A DNA stretch of 64,000 nucleotides from contig NC_059421.1 of the NCBI RefSeq assembly GCF_905220565.1, positions 8,143,501 to 8,207,500 on the forward strand, read 5' to 3'. The stretch comes from Melitaea cinxia (taxonomy: Eukaryota > Arthropoda > Insecta > Lepidoptera > Nymphalidae). The notes beneath the pieces were generated by a model that was given only the letters and a program-made list of their open reading frames with translations, was not told the origin of the DNA and searched no databases. Position 1 is the stretch's first letter. Every line of letters begins with the position of its first letter. This document shows, piece after piece, positions 1 to 13,100 of this stretch. The position numbers were made by a program, and so were the translations under genes.

Positions 1-552
1 ATTAACAAATTGATATTCTGTATCGGCAATAAATATTCAAACCCATTTTATAATTCGGACAATTAAAGAAGGGGCTAGAAAGAGATGGTAAATAGCTTCA
101 ACTTTCGTTTCGCTCTTACATCATCCATCTCGCTCTACTTGATAGATAAGCAATACCTTTGTCTCGTTTTGTTTACGTCCATGAAATTGTGACTTTGTAG
201 TACATGCGAAATATTAAGATGAAATTTTTAAAGATTGTGTAAATTGACACGCGCTTAACCATTTGCATAATTAATTGATCATTGTTATTATAAGTAGCAA
301 AGTTAGGTTACGTTTATAAAAATGATCGTGAAATTACAAACCTAAATACGAATTAGCTTCTTTCATTAATATTATTAAATATAATGATTTGTTTACCTCA
401 ATAATGTGTTGTATGTCGCAGTGAAAATTCTAATTCCATGTAATTGAATAAAATGTAATAAAATAATATTATAAAGTAATAACGCTTTAGTCGGTAATAT
501 CCCACTGCTGAGTATCATAAAAGTGTAGTTTTCAAAACTTTTTTTATACAAG

Positions 553-747
553 TAGATCGGCAAACAAGGAAACAAGCGTACGGTTCATCAGATGGTAAGC
601 GATTACCGTAGCCGTAGACGTCTGTAGCACCAGAAGCATAGCAAAGACGTTAGCAGCTCTACCATCGATCCGGCCCAGGACCTCTGTACATTACTCACAC
701 TGGAACACAAAACTACTTGAGAGCATTACTATTTAGCTGTGATCTAT
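553..747 (-). repeat. G-family interspersed repeat fragment
   Basis: Contains the run 'AAGCGTACGGTTCATCAGATGG' region followed by 'TAAGCGATTACCGTAGCC' and 'CACCAGAAGCAT'. These are shared with the copies at 41329-41595 (same orientation) and 55538-55800 (opposite orientation). It resembles a lepidopteran LINE 3' end. The strand is given relative to the 55538 copy. Confidence 0.6.
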
Positions 748-932
748 AATCATATTACTTACAGACACAACTATTTCGTACGTGCCTTAAGCATACTAAA
801 ATTATTCAAAAACGGGATATTTACCATGTTTTTAATTTTCATTTTGCGGAGCTCGATATTTCGACATTATCTACAATGTCTTGTTCCCGAGCCTCAAAAA
901 AAAAAAAAATCCTTAAGCATATTTTGATACTA

Positions 933-976
933 GCTGTGGTTGGTCCCGGTCATCATGTACACCAGATAGCGATCGT
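933..976 (+). repeat. Family A SINE, short internal fragment
   Basis: Matches the middle of family A: 'GGTCCCGG', then 'TCATGTACACCAGATAGC' and 'GATCGTTA'. Only about 44 bp is recognisable. The copy is truncated at both ends. Confidence 0.45.
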
Positions 977-1025
977 TAATCTTATACTTATTATTACGAA
1001 ATATCGCGAGGCGCAGCTAGTATAG

Positions 1026-1223
1026 CTTCAGCCTGTAATATCCCACTACTGGGCATAGGCCTCTTTCCCCATGTAGGAGAAGGATCAGAGCTTAATCCAC
1101 CACGCTGCTCCAATGTGGGTTGGCAGATATATTCTATACTATGAGTAACGATCGCTAGTGAGATGACAACCGGTAGCGACGGCTTAACGTGCCCTACGTA
1201 AGGCACAATGGGGAGACTCACAA
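1026..1223 (-). repeat. Family A SINE, 5'-truncated copy
   Basis: Reverse complement of the family A body. From the left it reads 'CAGCCTGTAATATCCCACTA', 'GGGCATAGGCCTCTTTCC', 'GCTTAATCCACCACGCTGC', 'ATGAGTAACGATCGCTA' and 'GACGGCTTAACGTGC'. It lacks the tRNA-like head seen in the 47595-48002 copy. No clean target-site duplication was seen. Confidence 0.75.
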
Positions 1224-1496
1224 GGAATATGAAGTAATAAACAACCTATAAAATTGTATATAAACAGTTAAATAATAATAATTGTAAGGAATGATCTAGT
1301 AATATAGTTAGCGCATGGGTTAATGTCCCGCACAGTGTGCTTTTTGTCAATTTAGTTATGTTGTAAAACCTTAACTTTTTAGTAATGTCCTTTGTTGCAA
1401 CTTTGATGTAATCGTTTTTACGGAAACATGGTTAAGTAGAAGTATAACTTATACAAAATTTTTAACTATCGTTATCTAGTGTCTAGGGCTATGATG

Positions 1497-1531
1497 TGCT
1501 TATGAATCAAACTGTGATTGATTCATAAGCA
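1497..1531. repeat. Perfect 14-bp inverted repeat
   Basis: TGCTTATGAATCAA at 1497-1510 pairs exactly with 1518-1531 across a 7-nt loop. No mobile-element context is visible. It is too short for a typical miRNA precursor. Confidence 0.7.
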
Positions 1532-2239
1532 TATATGTGAGGATATATGGATTAAACTAAAATTATTAAACAGCAATAGTCAAATAGATTATATATGCGC
1601 CATTTATATTCCTCACCCTATACAAAAGCATATATTGAAACCCTTTATTTTAAATACAAATCGTGTAATTGAAAAGCTCCTCCAACATAATTAATCGTTC
1701 TTGGGGGTTTAACCTTAGGTGATCTATGTTTGAACAGGATGGCTGGCTCTGCATTGACTTCGATAACAACGAATATTTTGTAGAATAGGTAACATGGTTA
1801 CAAATTTTATGTTGTTAAACGCTCTTATACAATATGTATTGCTGCTGTCTAAATACATATAATACAAATACCCTATATGTAGGATAGACTAGTTACACCA
1901 TCCTGTTAAGTTTTTCAAATTCAAGTGTCTGAATAATATTTTTTGGGAAAATGAATAGTCGAGTTAAAGATTAAAACATTTTATTGAATCATTATTGAAT
2001 AATTATCTAATATGTATCTCATTACGGATTACACAACACTTTACAATATATTAATGTCATGAAGCAAGTATATTTAAAATTATCACATCACATATTATAT
2101 ACATAGATTTTAAAAATAGTACGTACGGAGCGTTGCATGAAGCTTCATAATCTTATCTTCAGATTGTATTTGAATAGCCTGGTAACAAATTTGTCATCAA
2201 ATCCTAAACTAAAAATGTAGCTTATTTAAATGTAAAAAA

Positions 2240-2560
2240 GTTAGGTCAAGTTCCTATCCTGCCAGGATGTCTTGTGGTCACGAAGTAGCTTCTTCGGAAA
2301 CCGACATTTGCAATCTGTTTGTATCACAGTTTTCTTCCGTGCTTAACACATATAGGATTCCCATCCCCAATGAGTTTAATTTGCCACCGACTTCAACATA
2401 ATTATCTAACTATGATATCGGTAACAACAGACCAAGTTTTTAGAATTTCTCTTATTTCGGCTCTGACGCAGTACCTTCCATTTGTGATAAAATGTGTTGA
2501 TGCCTTGGCTTACCATTTACAATTATTTTTAGAAAGTCTCTTGGCTCGATTATTAAAATG
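2240..2560 (+). pseudogene. Decayed jockey-type LINE reverse transcriptase relic
   Basis: The plus strand encodes pieces in shifting frames that resemble the region before and into the fingers of jockey-clade reverse transcriptases. One frame reads 'ETDICNLFVSQFSSVLNT', like the '..LFANHFSSMY' block of the relic at 23901-26026. Further on, 'GSDAVPSI' and 'KCVDALAY' (different frames) line up with 'PDGIPPVF' and 'CGSAMALP' of that same relic. Stops and at least one frameshift interrupt it, and no catalytic YxDD region survives. The assignment rests on short matches, so it is tentative. It lies just upstream of the kinase promoter and should not be read as a host gene. Confidence 0.45.
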
Positions 2561-3085
2561 AAACAACTTTTTCGGATTTTATCAAAGTTTTTTAAATTCT
2601 GAAAATTTTTTTATGTTTTTGAATGAGTGAAATTCGCGTCAACGCGCGTTATTTTTAATGTATCAATTTTAAATTTGATTGTTTTATTCTTAACTTTATT
2701 GTAATAATTTTATTTAGGTAAAACTCAAATTATTTGTACCCTAGTGTTAATTATTGTGAATGTAATACTGTCTAACTTGTTGGCGCATTATTATAAATAA
2801 ATAAACAAATGTTAATTATTTATAAATTACTTAATTATAAGCTTACTGACTTAGTAATGACTTATTAATGCACATAACAAAAAATGCTTAATGCCTATAC
2901 ATTGATAATCGTTAAGATAAAAGAATTTCGTAGAAGAAATAACAATAGAAGTAACATTAAAAGGTTGTTAGTTAAACGGTTTCATCTGTACGTTTTCATT
3001 GGTCTGTCTGGCCTCGTAAATTGTATCGTAGTGGGGGCAGCGCCTCTCGCACGTCGTACGGTTTCTATTTTGCGTTTCTCACTTC

Positions 3086-3119
3086 TCAGTTTAGTTCATT
3101 TACCGCGCTGGATGAGTCG
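3086..3119 (+). promoter_or_regulatory. Candidate Inr + DPE core promoter of the MSK gene
   Basis: TCAGTT at 3086-3091 matches the arthropod initiator, with the A (+1) at 3088. AGTCG at 3115-3119 starts exactly at +28 and fits the downstream promoter element consensus RGWYV. No TATA box lies about 30 bp upstream. The surrounding 3000-3130 is locally richer in CpG than its AT-rich flanks. A second initiator-like TCAGT at 3444-3448 has a poorer +28 match (GGTAG). Inferred from motif spacing only; no transcript evidence. Confidence 0.5.
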
Positions 3120-3701
3120 TCATTCGCGCAAGCATTTTTAAATTTATACATATAGCGGTTAGTTTAGTTTTGTTGACAGACCAAACATTTTAGCGATAGT
3201 TAAAGATTATGAATCGAAGTGTCTGATGTGTCAAATGGACTGTACTAATAGTGTAGTGTATTTTTATACGAAACAAGCATTTGGATTTTTGTGAAGGAAA
3301 CAGTGTGACGAAACGAAGAACAGGCTGTGATTTATGAAATACAAACCGAAAAATAGTGAAACATTTTGACATTTCACTAGTGCGAAAGTAGCCGTGAACG
3401 ACATTAACCCCGAGCAATCGCGTTGGTCACCCTGTGCAAACTTTCAGTACAGTCGTATCGGATTCTTAAATCGGTAGGATATTGTCGCAGCGGCGCCCTC
3501 TGCAAAACGGTTTCGCTCGAACTTCAGGCGAGTTCATTGCAGGTTTGACTATGCTCGCGAAATTTATTACGTGTCGTGTTTACTTTCGCTAAATTTGAAA
3601 TAGTTTCAAAGTGAAAATTGACGGTTCGGTCGCGGCCGGACGCCGCCCGGCGGAGCGTCGATATAGCAGGTTAGGTCTTCATGGTTTTGAAGGGTTGAGC
3701 C
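3088..3701 (+). other. Putative 5' leader (UTR) of the MSK gene
   Basis: If transcription starts at 3088 and the leader is not spliced, it is about 614 nt long. It contains several upstream ATGs, including one at 3112 that opens nine codons and stops. A start at 3446 would give a leader of about 256 nt. Base composition becomes GC- and CpG-rich towards the start codon. An intron within this leader cannot be excluded. Confidence 0.4.
3681..3698 (+). promoter_or_regulatory. Five-codon upstream ORF abutting the main start
   Basis: ATG at 3681 encodes M-V-L-K-G and stops with TGA at 3696-3698, three nucleotides before the main ATG at 3702. It is in frame with the main ORF, so that TGA also closes the main frame upstream. 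A short uORF this close could limit or tune initiation at 3702. That role is inferred. Confidence 0.45.
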
Positions 3702-4128
3702 ATGGCGACAGTAGAAATGAGTCTGCCTGACAAGAAGCCTGAGCACGAGTCGGGATACTACGAAGGTAGCGATCAAGAAGGCAGCATGGAATGTGGGTGT
3801 CCATCGCCCGTCAGCTCGAGGAACTCCTCTCATTCGACGAACCTGAAGCGCAGACACAGCGCTCACAAACACAAGAAGGTTCCGAATAAAAAGCTGAAGA
3901 CCGAGCAACCGGTGAACGGGCACAACAATATACACAAGGACAAAAATGTCGAAATTGAATATTCAGTGTCGGCGAAGGACAAGAACGTCGAGGAAATTGC
4001 GGCAGTGCCGGGACCGAGTAAACGTAGTAGTTCAGTAGAATTAATTGGTGGTACAGTGCCCGCCCCCGCCAGGGATTCCGTAGATTGGAATTTGGTGGAA
4101 GCCAGCAAAATTAGGAAAAGGAGTAAAG
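3702..4128 (+). CDS. MSK/JIL-1 coding exon 1 (N-terminal extension)
   Basis: Encodes residues 1-142 and one base of codon 143. The start at 3702 is supported by an in-frame TGA two codons upstream (3696) and a good context (GCC before, G at +4). The protein is hydrophilic: an acidic start (DKKPEHESGYYEGSDQEGS), a Ser-rich stretch, then a basic patch near residues 49-67 (KRRHSAHKHKKVPNKKLK) that could be a nuclear localisation signal. A later GPSKRSSSVELIGG segment could be phosphorylated. The donor follows AAAG with GTTTGT; reading past it hits a stop after two codons. Human MSK1 has a much shorter N-terminus, while JIL-1 has a long one, so the extension suits an insect MSK. Kinase activity does not reside here. 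Confidence 0.88.
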
Positions 4129-7100
4129 GTTTGTAGCTTATTTACTTACCTTGTCTTAAATAAATTATTATATAGTAATTAGCATAACTATTTAAATTAA
4201 AATTTTAACATATAAAAAATTAAATAAATTATTTTAAACTTTAAATTTTAATTTTTTAAAATTAAATAGGTTTATGTGGAGAAAACAAAAAAAAAATATC
4301 ATATTAACATTGGGTAATCATGCAATGAAATTACCTCAGTAGTTATTAGAGATGGAAATAATTCAGTTATTCAACGTAACTCTATCTTCTTTGTGTTATA
4401 ATTAATTTGAAACTATAAAAAATATTAACTTCATCTTTTAATGAAATATAGTATGGAAATACTTAGCAAAAATTAACACAATTTTAAAAGAAAATCACAT
4501 TTGATTTTCTTGAAACTTGATTTTTTTTGAAATTATGAAAAATATACAGCCAGTAACGTCCGTCTTATGGGCAAAGGCCTCTACTCCATGCAATGTGTGT
4601 AGGAGTAGGAATAAGCTCTGATCAACCTTAGTATATTAACTTTATTTTAATGTTATTAGAAATATCTCAAATAAAAAAAAAAAAAACAATATTCTTCATA
4701 TATAACATTTCTTATTCTTTATATAATACAAAAAGAATGAGTGTGCCTTAGACCACATGACTGTAGTAAAACTTACGAATTGTAACTCTTTCTTTTTATC
4801 TCCGCTCACTTATATCTCCCTCTTAACTTCTGCTCGCCTCGCCTGATCACACTTTTCGTAACTCTCTCGTTAAGTGTTCACCAGCTTACTCCTCAAGACA
4901 AGAGTACGTAAAGAAGTTTTACTTCAAAAATTTGTACTAATGAAATTGATTAAAAAACATATTTTTTTTTATTTCTCCTAGCTTTACTTCATTATGTGAA
5001 AAAATTATAAATTAATAGTTGAACTCGGAAAATATACTTTGTGTTACATTAACACTTCTTAGAACATATGTTATGAAAACACTACACATAAACATGAATA
5101 TACGTGAATTATGTAATATTAATATACTTTAATGCACATTAAATAAAGAACAAAATTAACTATACAAGCAACTATAGGTACGAGTTGTACAACCAGGTGA
5201 TCTTATTGCTTAAAATCAATCTCTTTCAAACAACCTACTCATCAGATCTTGCTCAAACTAAAATGGGTTCACACAACAAGCACCAGCCATCCAATAGAAA
5301 AATGAATCATCATTATTGGTACATTCAGTAAAGAGTAATTAGCGCTAACACACATAAAAAATTAAGTTGAATTGAGAACCTTATATATTTCTAGGTTGGC
5401 AAAATACACACTGTTGTGATAATTATCATATTTTATTACTAAGTAAATCAACTACTTGTTTTATTTAAACATTGTCTTATATCTTTATTAAATATGGCAT
5501 AAGTGCCATATTAGGTAGTGGCCTGTAGGCTTAATCATGATACTTATATGTTACAACATACACCTGCTGGGCATAAGCCTTTTTCTATATGTAGAATACG
5601 GGCTGGAGCTTAATCCACCAAGCTACAACACTCCGGATTGTTTGAGAGAATAGCACAATAAGTTACAAAAAAATATTTGTAATAATAATACGACTAGCCC
5701 CTTGGCGCAGTTTGTAGTGACCCTGCTTTCTGCTCTGAGGGTTGTGGGTTCGATTCCCACCCCGAGTCTGGGTGTAATATAAATATTTATTTATATATTT
5801 ATATATGTATTATTTATAAGTATGTTTAACGAAAAAAAAAAAAAAAATGTGTAGCTATATCCCAGTCGGCTGTTACCTAAAACACAAGCATTAAGTTGCT
5901 TACTTTAGGAACAGACGACCGTGTGTGTATTGTGTAGATATTTATTTATTATTTATTTATTATTTATTATTGATCATTCAATAATTATTCATTTGGTTCA
6001 ATGGCTTCGAATAGAGCTAAAATAGCACAATTAATTTCATTAATATTCAGTAAATAGTCATTGTTACTATATAGTATTAGTAATAGTTATTATCAATGTA
6101 GGCAACTTAATGCCAGTGTTTTTGGTAACGCCAATTGATACAGTATCTTACTTAGGTTGTTTTTGAAGCATAAGTACGGTATTCTGTTTCAATGTCAGGT
6201 CATCGTCTTCTAAATTTTTTATAATACTTCTACCACATAAAGAATAAGAGATAATATAGGAGAATATAAATAAATTATAGTCAATAAGATAATAATATAT
6301 AATACTCAGTAAAACAAAATTATTCCATCATTAACATTAATTTGATTAATATTTTAAGTAACCTAAAACCAGTGGTGCCAACCCTACTGTTTTAAACAGT
6401 ATATTTGCTGTTATTACATTGTTTTTTGTTTCATTCCTTATTTTTACTGTTTTTCAATTGGCGTTCAGTGTTATCACTATGTAATATGTTTTGATGACCA
6501 CTAAATAATAAAACGCAATGATAGCAGATGGCAGGACATATTATACTTGTCGCAATTCAAGGGAATTCCGCGATCTACCTTTTTTACTTTACCGACAGTT
6601 TTCTCCTGTTTTTTTTTTATTAGTGAGCCGCTGTTTTTTAGTTTCTTGGGGTTGGCAACACAGCTTAAAACATATGATTAATTCTTTTTTACTTGTTTCT
6701 CTAAATAATAAACATTTCTTTAATTTGATTAGGCTGATTTTTTGAATTAAAATATAAAATTGAATTGGATAAAACAATTCCATCTCCGTTTCGTAGAAAT
6801 ACATTACATATTTTTTGATCTAATATTAATATATGAAATATAATTTAAAAATAGACATGTAATCACAAAGAAAGTTAAACGATTCCTTGAAAAGTTATAA
6901 TCAGTGATAAAGACATATTTCTTATATTTGCCTGTATTTATTTTTGTAACAAGTCAAACTTTCGTATTTATCAAACTTCTTTTTTAAACATTATTATTCA
7001 CTACATTAATAAGACCTGTAATTAATTAGAGTTACAATTTCTTAGTAGTTTTTGTATAATCTTTATATATCAAAATTAATGTTTGTCTGTATGTCCTTTA

Positions 7101-10100
7101 TAGAATCGTAAACTATGCATTTGATCATGTCAATATCTTCAGCAAAGTGTTTTGCATGAGCTCACAAAGGTTTCCGAGTTGGTACGACCAAAAAATAAAA
7201 AATAAATCTTAGCAACGCGCGCATGGTACAGCTAGTAATTTGTAACATAAAAGTAAAAAAAAAATTACATGTTAAACTAAACTTGTGTGAGGATACGTAT
7301 AATTTAGTCTTATTGTAAATATGAAATTATTTAAAGAAAGAAAATAATAATAAACTTAATTACTACCACGAATTTCTGGTATAAACTAAAAAATAACTTA
7401 TTTTTATTTCATTAGGTAATTCCTTTTGTAATATATGAGTAAAATAAAAAGTCAATTGTTATACTATAACAATTAAAATATACAATTACAAAATAAAGTA
7501 TAAAAAAGGTATGTCTTAAAAAAAATTAAATTGTAGTAACAATTAGGAAACCTTAAATAAGAAAAACTTAAACTTAATAAAACTAAAGTAAGTGCCAGAT
7601 GTATGTTGCACTTACAATTGCATTGATTCTTTCAACAGCCCTTATGAAATCCATGAAGCAATAGCAAAACAAACTGTTCGTTGATAAGTAAAAAATGATA
7701 TTTAATGGGTATATTTTACTTTCAAAAATCCATACTAATGTTATAAATGGGAAGTGAGTTTATTTGTTTGTTACATTTTCACGGCTCAACAGCTTGGCTG
7801 ATCGCCATGATCTTTGGCATATGCATACCAAAGTATAGCTTACAGAGCCGTATCGGACATAGGCTAATTTCCATCCTGGAAGAATGCGTAGTTCCCTACG
7901 GATAGCAAAAAAAACGTTACGAGCGCAACCGTCACCCTGACGTCTTTTCTATGAACATAGAGGCAAAGACCTTACGATTTTAAGTAAGATTAGCGAAAGA
8001 ATCACGAAAATACGTCAAAATTAATAATGTTACTATCTCATCAAGGACATTCATTAGTTATAAGATTATATAGAAACGAATTTAAGTAATAATATGGCCA
8101 ATATTATTACTTAAATTCGTAGTACAAATTAAAGTTCATTTATTGTTTAATTGTTTTAATATATTGGGAATATGAAATATGAAATTGTCGTGTAGCGCCG
8201 CCATTATTGAAAAGGTTGGAAAATAAGTAGTAGGATGATGTCAATGCCACTTTCGCTTTAGCCTGTAATATCCCACTACTGGGCATAGGCCTCTTTCCCC
8301 ATGTAGGAGAAAGATTAGAGCTTAATCCACCACACTGCTCCAATGCGGGTTGGCGGATCAATGCTACTTTATTATTTGTCAACTGTCAATGTGTATTTAT
8401 TTTTTTGTGAATTCATCATCATCACTTCAGCCTATGGCAGTCCACTGCTGGAAATAGGCCTCCCCAAGTTCGCTCCAGACATCCCGGTTTTCCGCAATCC
8501 TCATCCAGCCTATTGCAGTACTATTTATATTGACCTCAATTATATATTTCGTAATTAATAGTTTGTTTAATTACTTTTAATTTTTTTATAAATGTTAGTT
8601 TAATATTTTCGTTTAATTTTGCTGTTACTTTTGTTGGTTACAATATGTTAAGTTACACATTGACACATTATTTGTGTCTACTTAAAATTAAAAATTGTTT
8701 AATGTGAATAACAAAGTTTTTTGTTATAACATTATTTGCAGATAAACAACTAATTTACACGTACTTTACCAACTTTGATTCCGGTAATAAAAAGAAAAAA
8801 GTGTATGTCTGAAATACCTTCATCTGTAAACTTACATTATAATAAGATTTCATTTACAATCAAGAATAATATAAACTATATGTTGTACATTGTAGTCTAG
8901 TAAATTTTCGATATTAGTTTTATGTAAACATAATTAAAAAAAATACATAAAACTTAATACATTTCATAAACTATCTACCTATTTTGTTTAGCATTAAACA
9001 TACATAATTAAATATAAGTAATAAATAAAGATTACAATGGATATAAAAATAGAAACTTTACATTTATTGTTTGCTTATAATATTGACTATTGTTTGTAAC
9101 AAAGGTCGATTTAATAATGAAACAAAATTTAAACTAAAGTAAATTATAAAAACAAATATCCTTTGCTCCATTGTAAAAAGGAATTCAACTAATATGACAG
9201 CTTTTTTTTTTTTTTGTTCTAAGTACCCGAGTTTAAGCAGGTTCAAGTTAAAATAAAACCATGGGCCTATATTAATTAATACTAATTTTATATTGACCTT
9301 GCCATTTTTTTGGAATTACTTTTAAACTGAACCTCTTAAAATCATATCGCTTATTATATCTAGATATTGTTTGATAAAAACTAGAAGTTTCATTAATAAT
9401 TGTATAATATTCATGTATGTTCATTTATAAACATATATTCTCATATAAGACAAAATATTTACGAATAATTTTTATATTTTAAATCACACCTTATTGAAAT
9501 ATGACTGCAGGATAATAATAATATTGTAAACTTACAAATTCATTATTTTTAAAAAGCGAACCAATTAAACTCATAAAATATACATAATTATATACTAATC
9601 ATAACAGAACTCATGGGGGTTTTTGCCCATAGTCACCACGCTGGGCAAGGGGGTTGGTGACCACAGGGCTGACTTTGTCGCACCAAAGACACTGCTGCCT
9701 GTCCTCGGTCTGTGCATTTAAAAAAGCCAGCTGTAGGATGGCTATCCTGCCATCGGTTGGCTTCGCTAGTTCCATAATAGAACATGTTACTAAGTAAGAT
9801 TACTTAAAAACACAATATTGTTATTCATTTTTGTAAAATTAATTATTTATCAATAGTTTTTACAACACAGGCAGTTTTTCGTACATTTTAGTTAACAATA
9901 ACGGCATCAGGAAAAAAAGAATAATATTTTAATTTCCAATCTGTTTTATTTTATTTTTTATTTATTGTGATACACAATGTGATGAAATATATGACTATTA
10001 ATATATTAATCTGATAGTACAATGAATATGCTTGCTTGACTTTAGATATTATTATCAAGAGGTTCCTGACCTTGCGTTATCTATACAATTTACTATCTAG

Positions 10101-13100
10101 GTAATATTATCTGATTTTATTTAAACAAGGCAATAATTACTAATTACATGTATATTTTTTTAATAAAATAAAACATCATATCTAGTATGGTAGTTTGAAA
10201 ATGTATCTAAAATTCATTACTGAATTTTTTCTATAAATTTATTTTCATATATACTTTATTCATTAATATATTTTATAATCCACGATTTATTTAAACGAAA
10301 ATGTTTACTTATTTATAAATTACAGATAATACAATAAAATAACTAATTCCAATCTAAAGTAATATTATGAAGCTGAAGAGTTTTTTTTTTTATTTTAATA
10401 TCTTTATTTAGGGAATTATATACATATGTGTGTGACAGTCCTGTACTAACCTTATCTATATAAAACTAACAATTTTTATTTTTTTATTTTATTATTCAGA
10501 AAACCAAAGGCTTTAAAAATTATATATCTTGTAGCTATATGTAATATAGTTTTGCCAATAATAGGCTTCCCTTAAATTAAAAAATTACACTGTAATATTC
10601 AACTTTGTTATTTAGTGAAATAACAAACAAATTAAGAAATTCAAGGATCCATCCACTTAAACCTATCGATATTAAATTTTAACATTTTTAAATAAACTAA
10701 ATTATTACTGGATCTTACCCTAATACTACTGAATACAAATTTTAGTATAGTTTTGGTACATTAGGATGTTGGTTTAGACAAGATCTGATAGAACAAGCCC
10801 ACTTCCAATAAATTTAGACCTTGGACACCAAATCTGCTTTGTTTGTAACGGACACATTCCATCAAAACATGTACGTCTTCTAAAGCTGAAGGGTTAATCT
10901 CAGGATCTATTGGTTCGAATTAGATTATTATTTGTTTAAGATAGTCAATTTACCAAGAAAGGCTATACAATATATTAGTATGATTTTCCCTCAAATTAAC
11001 GCAGGTGAAACAGCAGGGCACAGCTAGTCATTTAAATATATTTAATAACATTTTTCCTCTGTTCATGTTTCCTTGTTAAAAATCTTTTACTGTTAAGGTC
11101 CCTATTGCATATCTATTTATAAATATTCTAAAATATATTATTCCTGCACTGTGTACTTAATGAATAAAATATTAAATAAATACATAAGTAAATAAAAACT
11201 GAATGATAAAATTTGTTACCTGTTGTGTTACCAACTTTACTTTAAACATTTTTCTCATTAAAATTATTTAAATTGTTTGTTTGTGGTCTCTGGTTTCTTA
11301 CTATCAAAAGTCCTTGACGCGAACCGTGATAAGAAACAGCCGTTATCAGAATTATGGTGTTCTATTCTTGAACAAATTTTAATATACATATGTATATGAT
11401 CTGGAATATTTTAACTCAATTTAAAATTCAGTAAATAATATTTTAGGCGGTCATATTGGTATAGCGTTTCTTAAATGTGTGGTACTGCGTTAACAATGTA
11501 TTAATATTATAACTATGAAATATAACTACAAATTTTTGGGTTAAAAAAGTAAATTTCCAACAAAAAAGGACCATAAAAAAGGTTTTTACTGCTGGTCACT
11601 AAATTGGTTGTTATTACTGGCTAGATCTAAACTACTTATCATCAATGAATTAAATTTTCTGTTAACTTGTCAATTTAAAACAAATTATTTTGTTATGTAG
11701 ATTGAAGATACAGTGGACATTGCTCAATACCTTAAGTCATATAAACCTAATCGGTCAGGAAAAGGACTAAAACTAGGTGCCTACAGATTAATAGTTTTAA
11801 TTGGTAATAGTAATAATTTTTTTATTAATTAAAATAATTCATTCAGGACATGATAAAATCCTTTTTAATTGTCTTTATTTATATCTACATGCCACGTAAA
11901 CCATAATAAAAATATATTTTACGATTTAATTACAATATGTGTAAGGTAAAGAAGTGCCTAATTAAATATGTTGTATTGTTTGCGTAATGTGCCAACATAA
12001 TAATAATAATAATAATATAAGCCTTTATTCAGACGTATACAGTTTCCAATAAAGTTTAGCTTAATTTGACGACTGCTGAGTCGTCGACATCGACAGCACG
12101 GTCTGTCTGCCTTTTGGCAAAGGCCTCCTCCATTTCCTTCCACTCTGTTCTATTAAGTGCTCTTCTAGTCCATGTTTTTCCTGCCATATTTTTTATCTCA
12201 TCTTCCCACCTCCTGAACTGTCTACCTCGATTTCTTTTCCCATTCCTCGGATACCAAAATATTGTGCTCTTATTCCATTTTTCGATCCCTCTTATTAGGT
12301 GACCAGTCCACCTCCACTTTAGCGATCTCACTTGTGTGGTTACACTCTTAATTTTTGTGCGTCTTCTGATATTTTTGTTTTGTGTTCTTTCAGACTTTCT
12401 TATACTTAGCATACTTCTTTCCATAGCAACTTGACACGTTTCTAGCCTTTTGTATTGCGCTTTAGTTAGGGCCCAAGTCTGACAGCCATACGTTAAGACG
12501 GGGAGTATACATGTATTATATAATTTTGTTTTGATGATGGTCTTAGTTTCTGTGTTCTTCATTATTTCTTTAAGCCCCCAGTAACGTTTCCATGCATTTC
12601 CGATTCTTGTGTCTATTTCCTTTGACATTATATCTGTGACTGAAATTTGTTGTCCTAGGTAAGTGTACTCTTTTACATACTCGACTGGCTCGCCATATAC
12701 AAAGATAGGGTCTTCGATTGCGTTTGTCAAGGCTTTAGTTTTCGAAGTGTTCATGGTTAAGCCTATTTTACGACTTTCTTTGTCCAAGTCTATGAGCATG
12801 TGTTGTAGTTGCTCTTTCGTGTTGGCAAATAACACAATGTCATCGGCGAATCGCAAATGTGAAAGTTTCTCACCATTTATATTGATGCCATACTCGTCCC
12901 ATTTTAGTTGTCGAAAGACCTCTTCCAATACGGATGTGAATAATTTTGGTGATAATGGGTCTCCTTATCGTACTCCTCTGTTTATTTTTATTTCTTTTCC
13001 CTCTTTTTCTAGTTTTATTTTAGCTGTGCTATTAGTGTATATGTTCTTTAGAATCCTGATGTATTTATGTTCTATTCCTTGAATCTTTAAGCTGTGCCAT

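Larger units (their letters stand above)
1..2239. other. 5' flanking region, no gene seen
   Basis: AT-rich non-coding DNA upstream of the kinase gene. It holds a G-family LINE-end fragment (553-747), two family A SINE pieces (933-976 and 1026-1223) and a small perfect hairpin (1497-1531). I see no conserved coding sequence, RNA gene or promoter in 1-552 or 1532-2239. Short open frames here have no recognisable motifs. Confidence 0.6.

Noticed and set aside
2884..3141. 85-codon open frame upstream of the kinase
   Set aside because: No recognisable motif. It overlaps the Inr/DPE promoter region and has a composition like random AT-rich DNA joined to a CpG-rich promoter.
4125..4136. Kinase exon 1 read through to the stop at 4134 as a 144-aa protein
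   Set aside because: The last two codons lie beyond a good donor (AAAG/GTTTGT), and exon 2 continues in the right phase into a conserved kinase domain.
5693..5760. Functional tRNA gene
   Set aside because: A and B boxes are present, but no acceptor stem forms, and a SINE body with a (TTTA)n tail follows.
12066..13082. Plus-strand open frames opposite the LINE at 12001-13812
   Set aside because: They are antisense shadows of the reverse transcriptase frame, which has clear conserved motifs.
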